From: Methylomonas methanica
GTDB lineage: Bacteria; Pseudomonadota; Gammaproteobacteria; Methylococcales; Methylomonadaceae
Length of the DNA stretch: 64,000 nucleotides
Assembly (NCBI GenBank): GCA_001644045.1
Contig: LUUF01000056.1
Location: 117,449-181,448, forward strand
Direction of reading: 5' to 3'
The position numbers and the translations under genes were made by a program. The notes under the pieces were generated by a model. That model saw only the letters and a list, made by a program, of their open reading frames with translations. It was not told the origin of the DNA and did no database searches. Below, piece after piece: positions 52,579-62,030 of the stretch (its first letter is position 1; the number at the start of each line of letters is the position of its first letter).

Positions 52579-53016
52579 ATACTTTGTCGAGGTTTTCCAA
52601 AGCAATGATATGCTAAATCTGATTTTGGGTTGCCAGTTGAAGTGACCCTCGCCAGGGATAGGCGAAAGTGTTTAAACGTGTAGAACATTTAAAATGTCCG
52701 CACCCTAATTCCCGGTGCAATTGACAATATAATCCAGATACTTAGCGGCTTGCTGTCCGCCATATTCTTTTCAAGAACCAACGACTACATTTTTAACGAA
52801 TTATTTGCTTTGTAAATCATGCATATTTCCACTGCACGGGTACGACTGCGGATAATTGTCAGGCTGCTATAAGTCGTATGCTTGTCAACATAGACATACG
52901 TCGCGCTCTGTAAAAGCAAACGCAGATAAATATGCCATTAAGTTAAGAAATGTCGTGGCGCTTCAAGCAACCATGTTTGAGGTCAAGACTTAAAGTCTTG
53001 ACCTCAAAGTGTTGAG
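52579..53016. other. Intergenic region between phosphotransferase and desulfurase genes
   Basis: About 440 bases without a gene. At its right end is a perfect 16-bp palindromic hairpin (52976-53008). Confidence 0.5.
52976..53008. terminator. Perfect 16-bp palindrome at the end of the encapsulin operon
   Basis: Arms TTTGAGGTCAAGACTT (52976-52991) and AAGTCTTGACCTCAAA (52993-53008) around one base, 8 bases past the desulfurase stop. It lacks a T-run on either strand, so it is a strong mRNA 3' hairpin rather than a classic terminator. Confidence 0.55.
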
Positions 53017-54660
53017 CTAAAACCGCCGCGAGGTACACTGAAGGCGTTTCAGCGTTGCCGTTAGCCTATCGATCTCCTCGTAGGTGTTATAAAACGCCAA
53101 CGAAGGTCTTACGGTACTTTCCAGGCCGAAGCGGCGCAAGATGGGTTGTGCGCAATGATGTCCGGAGCGCACGGCAATGCCCACCTCATTCAAGGCTTTA
53201 CCAATATCTTGAGTGCTATGACCGTCTATTACGAACGACGCCACACTGGTCTTCTCCGGCGCGGTGCCGATCAAGCGCAGTCCGGGGATGGCCCGTAACG
53301 CATGCATCGCGTAAACCAGCAATTCATGCTCGTAGCGGGCCACATTTTCGATACCGATCTTATTCAGATATTCCAGCGCCGCTCCCAGTCCCACCGCATC
53401 GGCAATATTTCCGGTGCCGGCTTCGAATTTGGCGGGGGCCGGTTGATAGACGGTTTTTTCGAAGGTCACGTCTTCGATCATGTTCCCGCCGCCTTGCCAG
53501 GGCTGGGTGGCTTCCAGAACTTCAGCTTTGCCGTAAAGCACGCCGATACCGGTCGGACCGAAGATTTTGTGGCCGGAAAAGGCCAGCCAATCGCAATCCA
53601 AGGTCTGTACATCGACTTTTAGATGCGACACCGATTGGGCGCCATCCAAAAGCACCTTAGCACCGGCCCGATGTGCCAGTTCGATCATTTCCTGCGCCGG
53701 CGTTACGGTACCTAAAGCGTTGGAGACTTGCGTAAACGACACCAGTTTGGTTTTGGCATTCAGCAGTTTTTGGTACTCGGCTAAAATCACCTGGCCGTTG
53801 TCGTCGACCGGAATGACTCTTAGTACCGCACCGGTTTCCGCACACAGTTGCTGCCAGGGTACGATGTTGGCATGATGCTCCAGCCAGCTGATGACGATTT
53901 CGTCCCCCGCGCCAATATTCTGCCTGCCCCAGCTTTTGGCCACCAGATTGATCGCTTCGGTGGCGCCGCGCACAAATACCACTTCATCGGCCGACGAGGC
54001 ATTGATAAAACGCGCGACGATTTCCCGCGCGCCCTCATAGGCATCGGTAGCCCGTGCCGCCAATTCATGCGCGGCGCGATGGATGTTGGAATTTTCGTGC
54101 TGATAAAACTCGGAGATCCGATCAATCACCACCTGCGGTTTTTGCGTGGTTGCGGCGTTATCCAACCAAGCCAGCGGGTAACCGTTCACGCGCTCTTGCA
54201 GAATCGGAAAGTCTTTACGCACAGCATGGACATCAAACGGTGGATGCGCGGAACCTAAACCCGGTATTTGCGCCGCGCGGGCTAATGCCGATACGTCGTT
54301 TAAAAAATAAAACGATGAACCGCCAGTTGCCGCGGGTTGCCCCTTGCCCATGGGCATTGCCAGGGCAGTTTGCAAATCCGTGGTGCCGGGTAACGCAAAA
54401 CTACGCTGCACCAGGGCCGAAATAGCCGTATCGTCGATGCCGGGCCGGGAATCGAAACCTGAGCTGACGTTGGTGAACGGAACGGATGTTGCGGCCGATA
54501 CCGGCACGGTATCGATTGCCTCGCCAGTGTTAGGCACTTCTCGGAAAAACTGATTTGCCAAGCGCGTCAATTCTGCGGTATCCGGCAAGCCCTCGGGCAC
54601 CGTGCCGCCGCTCAGCGCTTGTTGCGCCAGGCCGGCTAAGTCTATGTTATTGGTAGTCAT
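53017..54660 (-). CDS. Cysteine desulfurase, encapsulin cargo with disordered N-terminal domain
   Basis: A 547-residue enzyme. Residues about 143-547 are a SufS/CsdA-type class V aminotransferase: WLDNAATTQKP, RGATEAINLVAKSW, SGHKIFGPTGIGVLY with the PLP lysine at 365, and VRSGHHCAQP with the catalytic cysteine at 503. It takes sulfur from L-cysteine, leaving alanine and an enzyme persulfide. Residues 1-142 are a low-complexity extension with short helical repeats of a shared pattern (LAGLAQQALSGGTVP, LTRLANQFFREVP, ISALVQRSFALPG, VSALARAAQIPG). Free SufS lacks this; family 2A encapsulin cargo desulfurases have it for loading. The ATG overlaps the shell gene by 14 bases, so both are made together. 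Last gene of cysK-epsC-encapsulin-desulfurase. Confidence 0.93.
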   Translation of the reverse strand: MTTNNIDLAGLAQQALSGGTVPEGLPDTAELTRLANQFFREVPNTGEAIDTVPVSAATSVPFTNVSSGFDSRPGIDDTAISALVQRSFALPGTTDLQTALAMPMGKGQPAATGGSSFYFLNDVSALARAAQIPGLGSAHPPFDVHAVRKDFPILQERVNGYPLAWLDNAATTQKPQVVIDRISEFYQHENSNIHRAAHELAARATDAYEGAREIVARFINASSADEVVFVRGATEAINLVAKSWGRQNIGAGDEIVISWLEHHANIVPWQQLCAETGAVLRVIPVDDNGQVILAEYQKLLNAKTKLVSFTQVSNALGTVTPAQEMIELAHRAGAKVLLDGAQSVSHLKVDVQTLDCDWLAFSGHKIFGPTGIGVLYGKAEVLEATQPWQGGGNMIEDVTFEKTVYQPAPAKFEAGTGNIADAVGLGAALEYLNKIGIENVARYEHELLVYAMHALRAIPGLRLIGTAPEKTSVASFVIDGHSTQDIGKALNEVGIAVRSGHHCAQPILRRFGLESTVRPSLAFYNTYEEIDRLTATLKRLQCTSRRF

Positions 54661-55564
54661 AGTAGTTGCCTATTTCGACATTCTCCAATACGCCGATGGC
54701 ATCTTCAGTTAACACGGCCAGCGAGCAATACAGCGACACTAGATAAGAAGCGATAGCCTTGTGGTTGATGCCCATGAAGCGTACAGACAGACCCATGCTC
54801 AGTTCGTCGGTCAAGTTGGGTTGATACAAACCGACCACGCCTTGACGGCTTTCGCCGGTGCGCAACAACAGGATATTGGTTTTGCCGTTGGTGATTTTCA
54901 ACTTGTCGGTCGGAATCAAGGGCAGGCCGCGCCAAGTCAGAAATTGCGAACCGAACATGGAGATGGTTGGTGGTGGTGTGCCACGGCGGGTAGCTTCGCG
55001 GCCGAAGGCGGCAATTGCGCGCGGATGGGCCAGGAAGAAGGCGGGCTCTTTCCACACTCGGGCAATCAATTCGTCCAGGTCGTCCGGGGTTGGCGAGCCT
55101 TTGCGGGTTTGGACTTTTTGCGCAGGCGCGACGTTATTCAACAAGCCGTATTCGGTGTTGTTGATCAGCTCGCTTTCTTGGCGTTCTTTGACGGTTTCGA
55201 TGGTCAAACGCAGCTGTTCGTGGATTTGGTTGTAAGGGCTGCTGTACAAATCAGCCACGCGGGTGTGAACGTCCAGTACGGTGTTGACGGCGTTCAGGCG
55301 ATATTCGCGGCCCCATTCTTCGTAATCCACATAGGTTTGCGGCAGCACTTTTTCGTCCAGGCTGGAGCAGTCGACGGCGATGCTGGTTTCGCTTTTAACT
55401 TTGTTGACCCGGTAAATACCCGCTTCGACCGGTACCCAGTGCATCAAATGCACCAGCCAGCGAGGGGTGATAGTACCCATCATGGGCACGGTTTTGGTCG
55501 CGTTGGATAAGGTGCGCGCAGCGACGTCGCCTAACGCGGTATGGGCTTGATGGATGTCTGACAT
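54647..55564 (-). CDS. srpI: Family 2A encapsulin shell protein (SrpI-like)
   Basis: A 305-residue HK97-fold shell protein that self-assembles into a nanocompartment. It has the family 2A N-terminal arm (HTALGDVAARTLSNATKT...TPRWLVHLMHWVPVEAGIYR then VNKV), an extended loop with YVDYEEWGREYRLNAVNT, and the C-terminal part with REATRRGTPPPTISMFGSQF, PLIPTDKLKI and ELSMGLSVRFMGINHKAIAS. Length equals that of known SrpI-type shells. SrpI is sulfur-responsive in cyanobacteria, and Acinetobacter and Synechococcus shells carry a cysteine desulfurase. AAGGAAG lies about 6 bases before the ATG. Next to its cargo gene and 103 bases after epsC. Confidence 0.93.
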   Translation of the reverse strand: MSDIHQAHTALGDVAARTLSNATKTVPMMGTITPRWLVHLMHWVPVEAGIYRVNKVKSETSIAVDCSSLDEKVLPQTYVDYEEWGREYRLNAVNTVLDVHTRVADLYSSPYNQIHEQLRLTIETVKERQESELINNTEYGLLNNVAPAQKVQTRKGSPTPDDLDELIARVWKEPAFFLAHPRAIAAFGREATRRGTPPPTISMFGSQFLTWRGLPLIPTDKLKITNGKTNILLLRTGESRQGVVGLYQPNLTDELSMGLSVRFMGINHKAIASYLVSLYCSLAVLTEDAIGVLENVEIGNYYDYQ

Positions 55565-55667
55565 GGTGATCTTCCTTTATTGAGTGGGTGGTGGTTTGTT
55601 AAATGTGTGTTTTTGTTACGGATTAATTAAATGCTGGTTTTAAAAATGTCCTGTTTGCTTTTGCATG

Positions 55668-56597
55668 CTAAATTCCGCCGCCGCCGGCAAACACTTCGGT
55701 GCGATTCTGGCCCTGGCTGACCAGACTGTCGGGTGGCACGCTGTGGGTCAGCCAAACGTTGCCGCCTATCGTTGAGCCGCGGCCTATCGTGATGCGGCCC
55801 AAAATAGTGGCGCCGGCGTAAATCACTACGTCGTCCTCGACGATGGGGTGGCGGGCGTTACCCTTGACCAGAATGCCGTTGTCATCCTTGTCAAAACGTT
55901 TGGCACCCAGAGTTACCGCTTGATACAAGCGAACCCGCCGGCCGATGACCGCAGTTTCGCCTATCACCACGCCGGTGCCGTGATCGATAAAAAAGCTTTC
56001 GCCGATTTGCGCGCCCGGATGGATATCGATACCGGTGGCCGAATGCGCCACTTCGCTAATCACGCGCGCTACCAGCGGCAGACCTAATTCGTAGAGCACA
56101 TGCGCCAAGCGATGATGGATTACCGCAGTGATGCCTGGATAACAGACCAACACTTCGTCGGAGCAACGCGCGGCAGGGTCGCCTTCGTAGGCGGCTTGAA
56201 TGTCGCTGTCGATCAATTTCCGCACGCTAGGTAGCTGAGCAGCAAACTGGCGAGTGATGTCTGTCGCTTGGGTATGAGTGTCCAGGGACAGGCCTTGCTG
56301 CTCGGCAACGAATTGCAATTCCAGGCTTATTTGTCGGTGCAATTGGCGAAGCAGGCTGTCCAGGGTATGGCCGACGAAATAATCGATGCCTTCGTCGGTC
56401 AGGTCGGGCATCCCCAGCCGGTTCGGGAACAGCGCCGCGCCCAAATTGTCGACGATTTGGCTCAAAACCTTACGGGAAGGCAATTTGGGTGGATGTTCGC
56501 GGCGGTGGCGGTTTTCCAGGGATTGCAGACGCAGTTCGCGCAGTTCGGCGACCAGCGCCTCTATTTCCCAACGTTGGCCGTTTTCACTTGAGGTCAT
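55668..56597 (-). CDS. epsC: Serine O-acetyltransferase (EpsC/CysE type)
   Basis: A 309-residue enzyme making O-acetylserine from serine and acetyl-CoA, the first step of cysteine synthesis. The N-terminal helical half (about 1-175) is followed by a left-handed beta-helix: [20 protein letters not shown] with Asp191 and His206 (15 apart, like the CysE catalytic pair), [24 protein letters not shown]. The C-terminus ends GGGGI; a terminal Ile is what CysE inserts into the CysK active site to form the cysteine synthase complex. ATGA overlap with cysK upstream. Symbol used for the EpsC-type family. Confidence 0.9.
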   Translation of the reverse strand: MTSSENGQRWEIEALVAELRELRLQSLENRHRREHPPKLPSRKVLSQIVDNLGAALFPNRLGMPDLTDEGIDYFVGHTLDSLLRQLHRQISLELQFVAEQQGLSLDTHTQATDITRQFAAQLPSVRKLIDSDIQAAYEGDPAARCSDEVLVCYPGITAVIHHRLAHVLYELGLPLVARVISEVAHSATGIDIHPGAQIGESFFIDHGTGVVIGETAVIGRRVRLYQAVTLGAKRFDKDDNGILVKGNARHPIVEDDVVIYAGATILGRITIGRGSTIGGNVWLTHSVPPDSLVSQGQNRTEVFAGGGGI

Positions 56598-57571
56598 AGC
56601 GCTACACCTTGCGGGTCGAACAGGCCTTCAAACAACGCCGAACTCAAATAGCGCTCGCCGGAATCCGGCAAGATGACGACGATGGTTTTACCTTCGTTTT
56701 CCGGACGCTTTGCCACCCGCACTGCGGCGGCCACGGCCGCACCGCAGGAAATGCCGGCCAGGATGCCTTCCTCGCGCGCCAGACGGCGGGCGTAGGCTAT
56801 GGCGTCGTCGTTGCTCACCAGGGCGATTTCGTCAACCAGGGATAAATCCAGCACATCCGGTACGAAGCCGGCGCCTATTCCTTGAATTTTGTGGGGCGCC
56901 GGTTGTAGAGGCTCCCCGGCTCGGAACTGGGTCAGTACCGGACTGGCCTCGGGTTCCACCGCAATGGAAACGATAGGTTTGCGTTGTTTGAATTTGATAT
57001 AACGCGATACGCCGGTAATCGTGCCGCCGGTGCCGACGCCGGATACAAAAATGTCGATAGCGCCGTCGCTGTCGGCCCAGATTTCCGGGCCGGTGGTGAG
57101 TTCGTGGATGCTGGGGTTAGCGGGGTTTTTAAATTGTTGCAGCAGTACATAGCGATCCGGGTCGGACGCGGCAATTTCTTCGGCTTTGGCTATCGCGCCT
57201 TTCATACCCTTGGCGCCCTCGGTGAGTACCAGTTTGGCGCCATAAGCCACCAACAATTTACGACGTTCGACACTCATCGTTTCCGGCATCGTCAATGTCA
57301 GCGGGATGCCGCGCGCGGCGGCAACGAACGCCAGGGCTATACCGGTATTGCCGCTGGTGGGTTCTATCAATTCTTTATCGCCGGTGAGTAGACCACGTTG
57401 TTGGGCATCGTTGATCATGGCCGCACCGATGCGGCATTTCACGGAATAAGCCGGATTGCGGCCTTCGATTTTGGCCAGCAAAGTCACCGGCGCGCTGTCG
57501 GTAATGCGGTTTAGCCGGACTAACGGGGTGTTGCCTATCGATTGCGAGTTATCTGGATACCAATGCGTCAT
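56594..57571 (-). CDS. cysK: Cysteine synthase A (O-acetylserine sulfhydrylase)
   Basis: A 325-residue PLP enzyme turning O-acetylserine and sulfide into cysteine. The PLP lysine is K45 in [11 protein letters not shown], the substrate loop is [12 protein letters not shown], the phosphate loop is [11 protein letters not shown], and [10 protein letters not shown] is in the C-terminal domain. Full length for CysK. It overlaps epsC by 4 bases. GGGAG stands 10 bases before the ATG. It makes cysteine directly upstream of a cysteine-consuming, shell-targeted desulfurase. An intrinsic terminator lies in its leader. Confidence 0.94.
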   Translation of the reverse strand: MTHWYPDNSQSIGNTPLVRLNRITDSAPVTLLAKIEGRNPAYSVKCRIGAAMINDAQQRGLLTGDKELIEPTSGNTGIALAFVAAARGIPLTLTMPETMSVERRKLLVAYGAKLVLTEGAKGMKGAIAKAEEIAASDPDRYVLLQQFKNPANPSIHELTTGPEIWADSDGAIDIFVSGVGTGGTITGVSRYIKFKQRKPIVSIAVEPEASPVLTQFRAGEPLQPAPHKIQGIGAGFVPDVLDLSLVDEIALVSNDDAIAYARRLAREEGILAGISCGAAVAAAVRVAKRPENEGKTIVVILPDSGERYLSSALFEGLFDPQGVAL

Positions 57572-57606
57572 GGCGGTATTGCTCCCTTTTGGATTTTCGC
57601 GGGCCG

Positions 57607-57642
57607 AAAAAAAAGCCAGCAGCCAGCTTAGGCGTACTGGCT
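57607..57642 (-). terminator. Intrinsic terminator in the cysK leader (possible attenuator)
   Basis: On the minus strand, AGCCAG (57642-57637) can pair with CTGGCT at 57619-57614 or at 57626-57621. The first option is followed at once by eight T (57614-57607). It lies 36 bases before the cysK ATG. Two alternative partners for one arm are typical of attenuators. Confidence 0.6.
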
Positions 57643-57670
57643 TCCGGTGGTCCGGTCAGCGATTTTTTTT

Positions 57671-57700
57671 AAAGTACTTGGTTTAAACGGAGGCTGTCAA
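57671..57700 (-). promoter_or_regulatory. Candidate sigma-70 promoter for the cysK operon
   Basis: Minus strand TTGACA (57700-57695) and TACTTT (57676-57671) with 18 bases between. It points at cysK and reads through the terminator hairpin. The -10 is weak. Confidence 0.4.
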
Positions 57701-57905
57701 TACAGGTACGGGCAGCTCGGTTATGCGTAATGCTTATTTGAGATATATAAATCTAAAAATATGATTTACCTCGTTGCAATGAGCTTGTTGCGGTTGTTTG
57801 GATGTTTGTAAGTCTTTGTTTTTGTGTGCGGCGTCGCAAAATAAGGATTTTTGAATCAGTTCTTATGATAAATATAGAAATTAAAACTGAAATTCCGGCT
57901 CGATT

Positions 57906-58808
57906 TTAATATTGGTGTTCCTTGGCGGCTTTGGAAAGCAACTCATTGATAAAATATTGCAAATAAGTCGGCAGATATAATTGCTTCAAATAGGCGATCT
58001 TCGTCACCGAGCGCGGGATCAGGTGCGATAAATCCCGGGCGACCAGATCGTTGTCGTTGCGCGATTCATAAGACGTACCGGCGATAATGCCCACTCCCAA
58101 GCCCAGCCGGACATAGGTTTTGATGATGTCGGAGTCGGCTGCGGATAGCGTGATGTCCAGTTCCTTGCCGGCGTTCTTAAAGGCTTTTTCGATGTTGGAA
58201 CGGCCGGTATAACCCTGCGAGTAAGTCAAAATCGGGAACGCGGCCAGTCGGCCCAGCGTCACGTCGCCTTGCGCCAAGGGATGATGGCGGGGTACCACGG
58301 CAATGTGCTGCCATTCGTAGCAGGATTTGACGACTAATTTCTCGTCTTCGTCCAGTTTTTCGGTGCAAATGGCGATATCGGCCCGATGCTGATGGAGTTG
58401 GTCGATCAGATCCTGGGGTGACGATTGCACCATATAAATAGTAATGCCCGGATATTTTTCCCGGAATTTTTGTACCGGCTCCGGGAGCAAATATTTGGCT
58501 TGGGTATGGGTGGTGGCGATGTGCAAGGCGCCGTTGCGATTCTCCCGAAAGTCGTCGGCGATAGACAGGATGTTTTTTTTGGCTTGATTAATCCTATCCA
58601 CCTGCTCCATAACCTGTTCGCCCAGCGGCGTCAGGCCCAGCAATTTTTTGCCGTGCCGTTCGTAGAGCGGCGAGCCCAATTCCTCCTCCAGTAATTGCAA
58701 CTGCCGGCTGGCGGCCGACTGCACCACATGCATAATTTCCGCTGCTTTGGATTGGTTGAACTGGGTGTCTTTCAAGACGCGCAATAATTCAAGCTGATTT
58801 AGATTCAT
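57906..58808 (-). CDS. cysB: CysB-like LysR-family regulator
   Basis: A 300-residue LysR regulator. The N-terminal winged helix has NQSKAAEIMHVVQSAASRQL and the effector domain has IATTHTQAKYLLPEPVQKFR, the inducer-contact region of CysB, then SSPQDLIDQL and GLGVGIIAGTSYE. In enterobacteria CysB senses N-acetylserine and activates sulfate uptake and cysteine genes, which fits its place between cysK and cysA. GGAAAG lies about 6 bases before the ATG. Cbl is the alternative member. Confidence 0.85.
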   Translation of the reverse strand: MNLNQLELLRVLKDTQFNQSKAAEIMHVVQSAASRQLQLLEEELGSPLYERHGKKLLGLTPLGEQVMEQVDRINQAKKNILSIADDFRENRNGALHIATTHTQAKYLLPEPVQKFREKYPGITIYMVQSSPQDLIDQLHQHRADIAICTEKLDEDEKLVVKSCYEWQHIAVVPRHHPLAQGDVTLGRLAAFPILTYSQGYTGRSNIEKAFKNAGKELDITLSAADSDIIKTYVRLGLGVGIIAGTSYESRNDNDLVARDLSHLIPRSVTKIAYLKQLYLPTYLQYFINELLSKAAKEHQY

Positions 58809-58874
58809 ACCGAGCTTTCCGTGGGGTGATGTGAGCGATCATGCAATGCACGCGAAGCGTGGTTACTGCGGTGT

Positions 58875-58897
58875 CGGGCTATGCGGCCGATAGCCCG
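58875..58897. terminator. Hairpin after cysA
   Basis: Perfect 8-base arms CGGGCTAT (58875-58882) and ATAGCCCG (58890-58897) between the cysA stop and the CysB start. No clear T-run on the minus strand; a T-rich stretch follows on the plus strand. Confidence 0.4.
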
Positions 58898-58916
58898 AAT
58901 CTTGTTGTGTTTTAGG

Positions 58917-59960
58917 TCAATTGAACCAGTGCGCCTGTTTGATATGCACAGCCACCCGGTCGCCCTTGTTTAAATTCAGTTGCTTGAAGCGTTCGTTGGG
59001 CATTTCCGCAAACAACGTCGCACCGGAACCGTTGTGTTGCGGATTGAACAGCTCGACTCGAATTGTTGCGCCCAGGTGCTGCCAGTCCTTCAAAGTCACC
59101 GGCGAGCCGGACGTCTCTTCGGCCTTAACGATGTCGATATGATGCGGGCGGACGTGCGCGAAGATACCTTGTGGTTTTTCCGCGAGAATACCGGCGCGTT
59201 GCAGCCAGTTGCTCTCGGTTTCCGACAGATCGAAGACGTTGGTCTGACCGATGAATTTGGACACAAACGCATTGGCGGGATGATCGTAAATATCCGCCGG
59301 CGCACCTTGTTGCTCGATACGGCCTTGATTCAACACCACCACCTGGCTGGCGACTTCCATCGCTTCTTCCTGGTCATGGGTCACGAAAATACTGGTGACA
59401 TGCAATTCCTGATGCAGATTGCGCAGCCATTGCCGCAGATCCTTACGCACGCTGGCGTCCAGTGCGCCGAACGGTTCGTCCAGCAACAACACGCTGGGCT
59501 CGACCGCCAAGGCTCTAGCTAAAGCAATCCGCTGCCGTTGGCCGCCCGATAATTGATCCGGGAAGCGATCGGCCAGCCAATCCAGTTGTACCAATTCCAG
59601 CAATGAGTGCACTTTTTTACTGATGAAGGCTTCGGTCGGCCGTTCCTTGCGCGGTTTGACCCGCAAACCGAAGGCGATGTTGTCGAACACCGTCATATGC
59701 CGGAACAGAGCGTAATGCTGAAATACAAAGCCAATCCCGCGCCGGCTGACATGTTGTTCGGTCTTGTCTTCGCCGCTGAGCAGTACCCGGCCGAAATCCG
59801 GGGTTTCCAGGCCGGCGATGATCCGCAACAAAGTGGTTTTGCCGCAGCCGGATGGGCCCAGCAAGGCCACCAGTTCGCCTTCCGGAATTTCCAGGCTGAC
59901 GTCGTACAAGGCGGCAAATTTGCCGAAGTTTTTGCTGATGTTGTTTAGCAGAATACTCAT
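58917..59960 (-). CDS. cysA: CysA, sulfate/thiosulfate ABC transporter ATPase
   Basis: A 347-residue ATPase. Walker A GPSGCGKT (35-42), signature [10 protein letters not shown], Walker [14 protein letters not shown]-loop VTHDQEEA, then a TOBE-like domain ([16 protein letters not shown]...). It powers import of sulfate and thiosulfate through CysT/CysW. Only a weak GAG before the ATG. Third gene of cysT-cysW-cysA; 64 bases after cysW. Confidence 0.93.
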   Translation of the reverse strand: MSILLNNISKNFGKFAALYDVSLEIPEGELVALLGPSGCGKTTLLRIIAGLETPDFGRVLLSGEDKTEQHVSRRGIGFVFQHYALFRHMTVFDNIAFGLRVKPRKERPTEAFISKKVHSLLELVQLDWLADRFPDQLSGGQRQRIALARALAVEPSVLLLDEPFGALDASVRKDLRQWLRNLHQELHVTSIFVTHDQEEAMEVASQVVVLNQGRIEQQGAPADIYDHPANAFVSKFIGQTNVFDLSETESNWLQRAGILAEKPQGIFAHVRPHHIDIVKAEETSGSPVTLKDWQHLGATIRVELFNPQHNGSGATLFAEMPNERFKQLNLNKGDRVAVHIKQAHWFN

Positions 59961-60024
59961 GTTTTTATCTCATAACGGATGTTAATCGGACGATAGAACG
60001 CTGGCGTTTTCTCGTCTTTCGTCT

Positions 60025-60888
60025 TTAAACCCTGGCCTGCTTCCATTCCAAAAAGCTTTTCAAAACCAGCGTGACGATAGCCAGGCCGGCCAGAATCGAG
60101 GCGCTGGAAAATGCCCCGATCACGTCGTAATCGTTGTAACTGACCTCGACATGCAGGGGCAGGGTATTGGTCACGCCGCGAATATGTCCGGACACCACCG
60201 ACACCGCGCCGAATTCGCCCATCGCCCTGGCATTGCACAGCAACACGCCGTACAACAAAGCCCATTTGATATTGGGTAAAGTTACTTTGAAGAATGTCTT
60301 CCAACCGCTGGCACCCAGAGATAGCGCGGCTTCTTCTTCTTCGTTGCCCATTTCCTGCATCAGCGGAATCAGTTCACGTGCTACAAAGGGGAAAGTAATA
60401 AAGATGGTTGCCAGCACGATGCCGGGTACCGCGAAAATTACCTTGATGTCATGCGCGGAAAACCACTCCCCAAACCAACCTTGGGCGCCAAACATCAGCA
60501 CAAAAATCAGGCCGGAAATAACCGGTGAAACCGAAAAGGGCAGATCTATCAAGGTGGTCAACAAGCTTTTGCCCCAAAACTCGAATCGGGTGATCGCCCA
60601 GGCCGCGGCGATGCCGAATACGGTATTCAGCGGCACCGTAATCAATGCAACCACCAATGTCAGTTGCATCGCGGCAATGGCGTCAGGTTGCGCAAGCGCG
60701 GTCCAATAGGCTTGCCAGCCTTTGGAGAAAGCCTGATATAAAACCAAGCCCAGTGGAACGCATAAAAACAGCACGATAAAACCCACCGCTACTCCAACCA
60801 GACCCCAGCGCACCCAAAACGGATCGTGTAGCGCTTTAAAATTAGCTTGGCCAGTGGCGTCGCCGATTACATGTACATTAGCGTGCAT
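60025..60888 (-). CDS. cysW: CysW, sulfate ABC transporter permease
   Basis: A 287-residue permease with about six helices. The ATPase-contact loop is [20 protein letters not shown] then LPNI; the family strip [20 protein letters not shown] and [19 protein letters not shown] are typical of CysW. AGGAGA precedes the ATG. 8 bases after cysT. Confidence 0.93.
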   Translation of the reverse strand: MHANVHVIGDATGQANFKALHDPFWVRWGLVGVAVGFIVLFLCVPLGLVLYQAFSKGWQAYWTALAQPDAIAAMQLTLVVALITVPLNTVFGIAAAWAITRFEFWGKSLLTTLIDLPFSVSPVISGLIFVLMFGAQGWFGEWFSAHDIKVIFAVPGIVLATIFITFPFVARELIPLMQEMGNEEEEAALSLGASGWKTFFKVTLPNIKWALLYGVLLCNARAMGEFGAVSVVSGHIRGVTNTLPLHVEVSYNDYDVIGAFSSASILAGLAIVTLVLKSFLEWKQARV

Positions 60889-60896
60889 GGTTTCTC

Positions 60897-61724
60897 CTAA
60901 ATTTGCCCGGAGCGGCGGCGCGCCCAGAGTTGTAGTAAATTAACGATCAGCAACAACAAGAACGATACCAGCAGCATCGTCAGTGCGATCGCGGTGGCGC
61001 CGGCATATTGGTACTGTTCCAGTTTGGTGATGATCAATAACGGGACGATTTCCGAGACATAAGGCAGATTGCCGGCGATAAAAATCACCGAACCGTACTC
61101 GCCTACTCCACGGGCAAACGCCAGCGAAACGCCGGTCAGCAGCGCCGGAAAAATGTTGGGGAAGATCACCTGAGTAAACACCTGCAAGCGGGTGGCGCCC
61201 AAACTGGAGGCCGCTTCTTCCATCGTGGTGTCGAATTCTTGCAGCACCGGTTCGATAGTCCGCACCACAAACGGAATACCGATAAAAATCAATGCCACCA
61301 CGATGCCCAGCGGCTTATAAGCCACCTGTACGCCAAATGAAGTCATCAGCCATTTACCCAGCATGCCGCTAGGCTGAAAAATGGTCGCCAATATCACGCC
61401 GGCCACCGCCGTCGGTAAAGCAAACGGCAGATCAATTAAAGCGTCCAAAAAGCGCTTGCCGGGAAAGGGATAACGCACCAATACCCAGGCGATCACAAAA
61501 CCAAACAGGCCGGCCACCAATGCGGCAATTAGCGACGTACCGAAGCTGACTCGAAACGATGAAACCACCCGGTTATTGGTAATGATGTCCACATATTCGC
61601 CCCAGCCCAGTTGCAAACTCTTAAATACCAGGGTGCTCAAGGGGATCAATACAACCAGTCCGAGGTAGAACAAGGTGTAGGCCAGTGCCGGTCGAAAGCC
61701 CGGCATGATATTGCTTTGGGTCAT
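60897..61724 (-). CDS. cysT: CysT (CysU), sulfate ABC transporter permease
   Basis: A 275-residue permease with about six helices. [20 protein letters not shown] is the coupling loop and [19 protein letters not shown] the CysT signature; [16 protein letters not shown] also fits. Partner of CysW. No periplasmic sulfate-binding protein (Sbp/CysP) gene is adjacent in the window, so one must lie elsewhere. First gene of cysT-cysW-cysA. Confidence 0.93.
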   Translation of the reverse strand: MTQSNIMPGFRPALAYTLFYLGLVVLIPLSTLVFKSLQLGWGEYVDIITNNRVVSSFRVSFGTSLIAALVAGLFGFVIAWVLVRYPFPGKRFLDALIDLPFALPTAVAGVILATIFQPSGMLGKWLMTSFGVQVAYKPLGIVVALIFIGIPFVVRTIEPVLQEFDTTMEEAASSLGATRLQVFTQVIFPNIFPALLTGVSLAFARGVGEYGSVIFIAGNLPYVSEIVPLLIITKLEQYQYAGATAIALTMLLVSFLLLLIVNLLQLWARRRSGQI

Positions 61725-62030
61725 TGAGTTTCTCTGGAAACAGTCAGTAGGTGCTGACAGGATAGAGAAACTTAAATGCCAACGGAAATGATATAAATTG
61801 AATTGATAATCTTTTATTTAGATAACAAATGACCGAATTTCGGCTGTTGCGGCCAGGATGGGATGGTAAACATTCGCAATTTCATATATCCAATTAACAG
61901 ATATACATTTCTGTTTATATCGTTTTCAATCGCTATGTTGTTTTCTTACCATTTGTCCAACGGTCATGGGTAGTTATCCGTAAGACCTATGCAGAACACC
62001 ACGATAACCCACCATACTCCAGGAGGCTAT
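61725..62030. promoter_or_regulatory. Divergent promoter region cysT / yezD
   Basis: About 300 AT-rich bases between divergent sulfur genes, the expected place for CysB sites. A -10-like TATATCAT can be read toward cysT. No site is clear enough to name. Confidence 0.4.

Noticed and set aside
53302..55510. Long plus-strand frames opposite the desulfurase and shell genes
   Set aside because: They are antisense readings of GC-rich codons; the minus-strand frames match whole protein families.
57571..57905. A T-box or SAM riboswitch before cysK
   Set aside because: I could not find a conserved core such as the T-box or SAM-I stems; only a simple hairpin with a T-run is clear.
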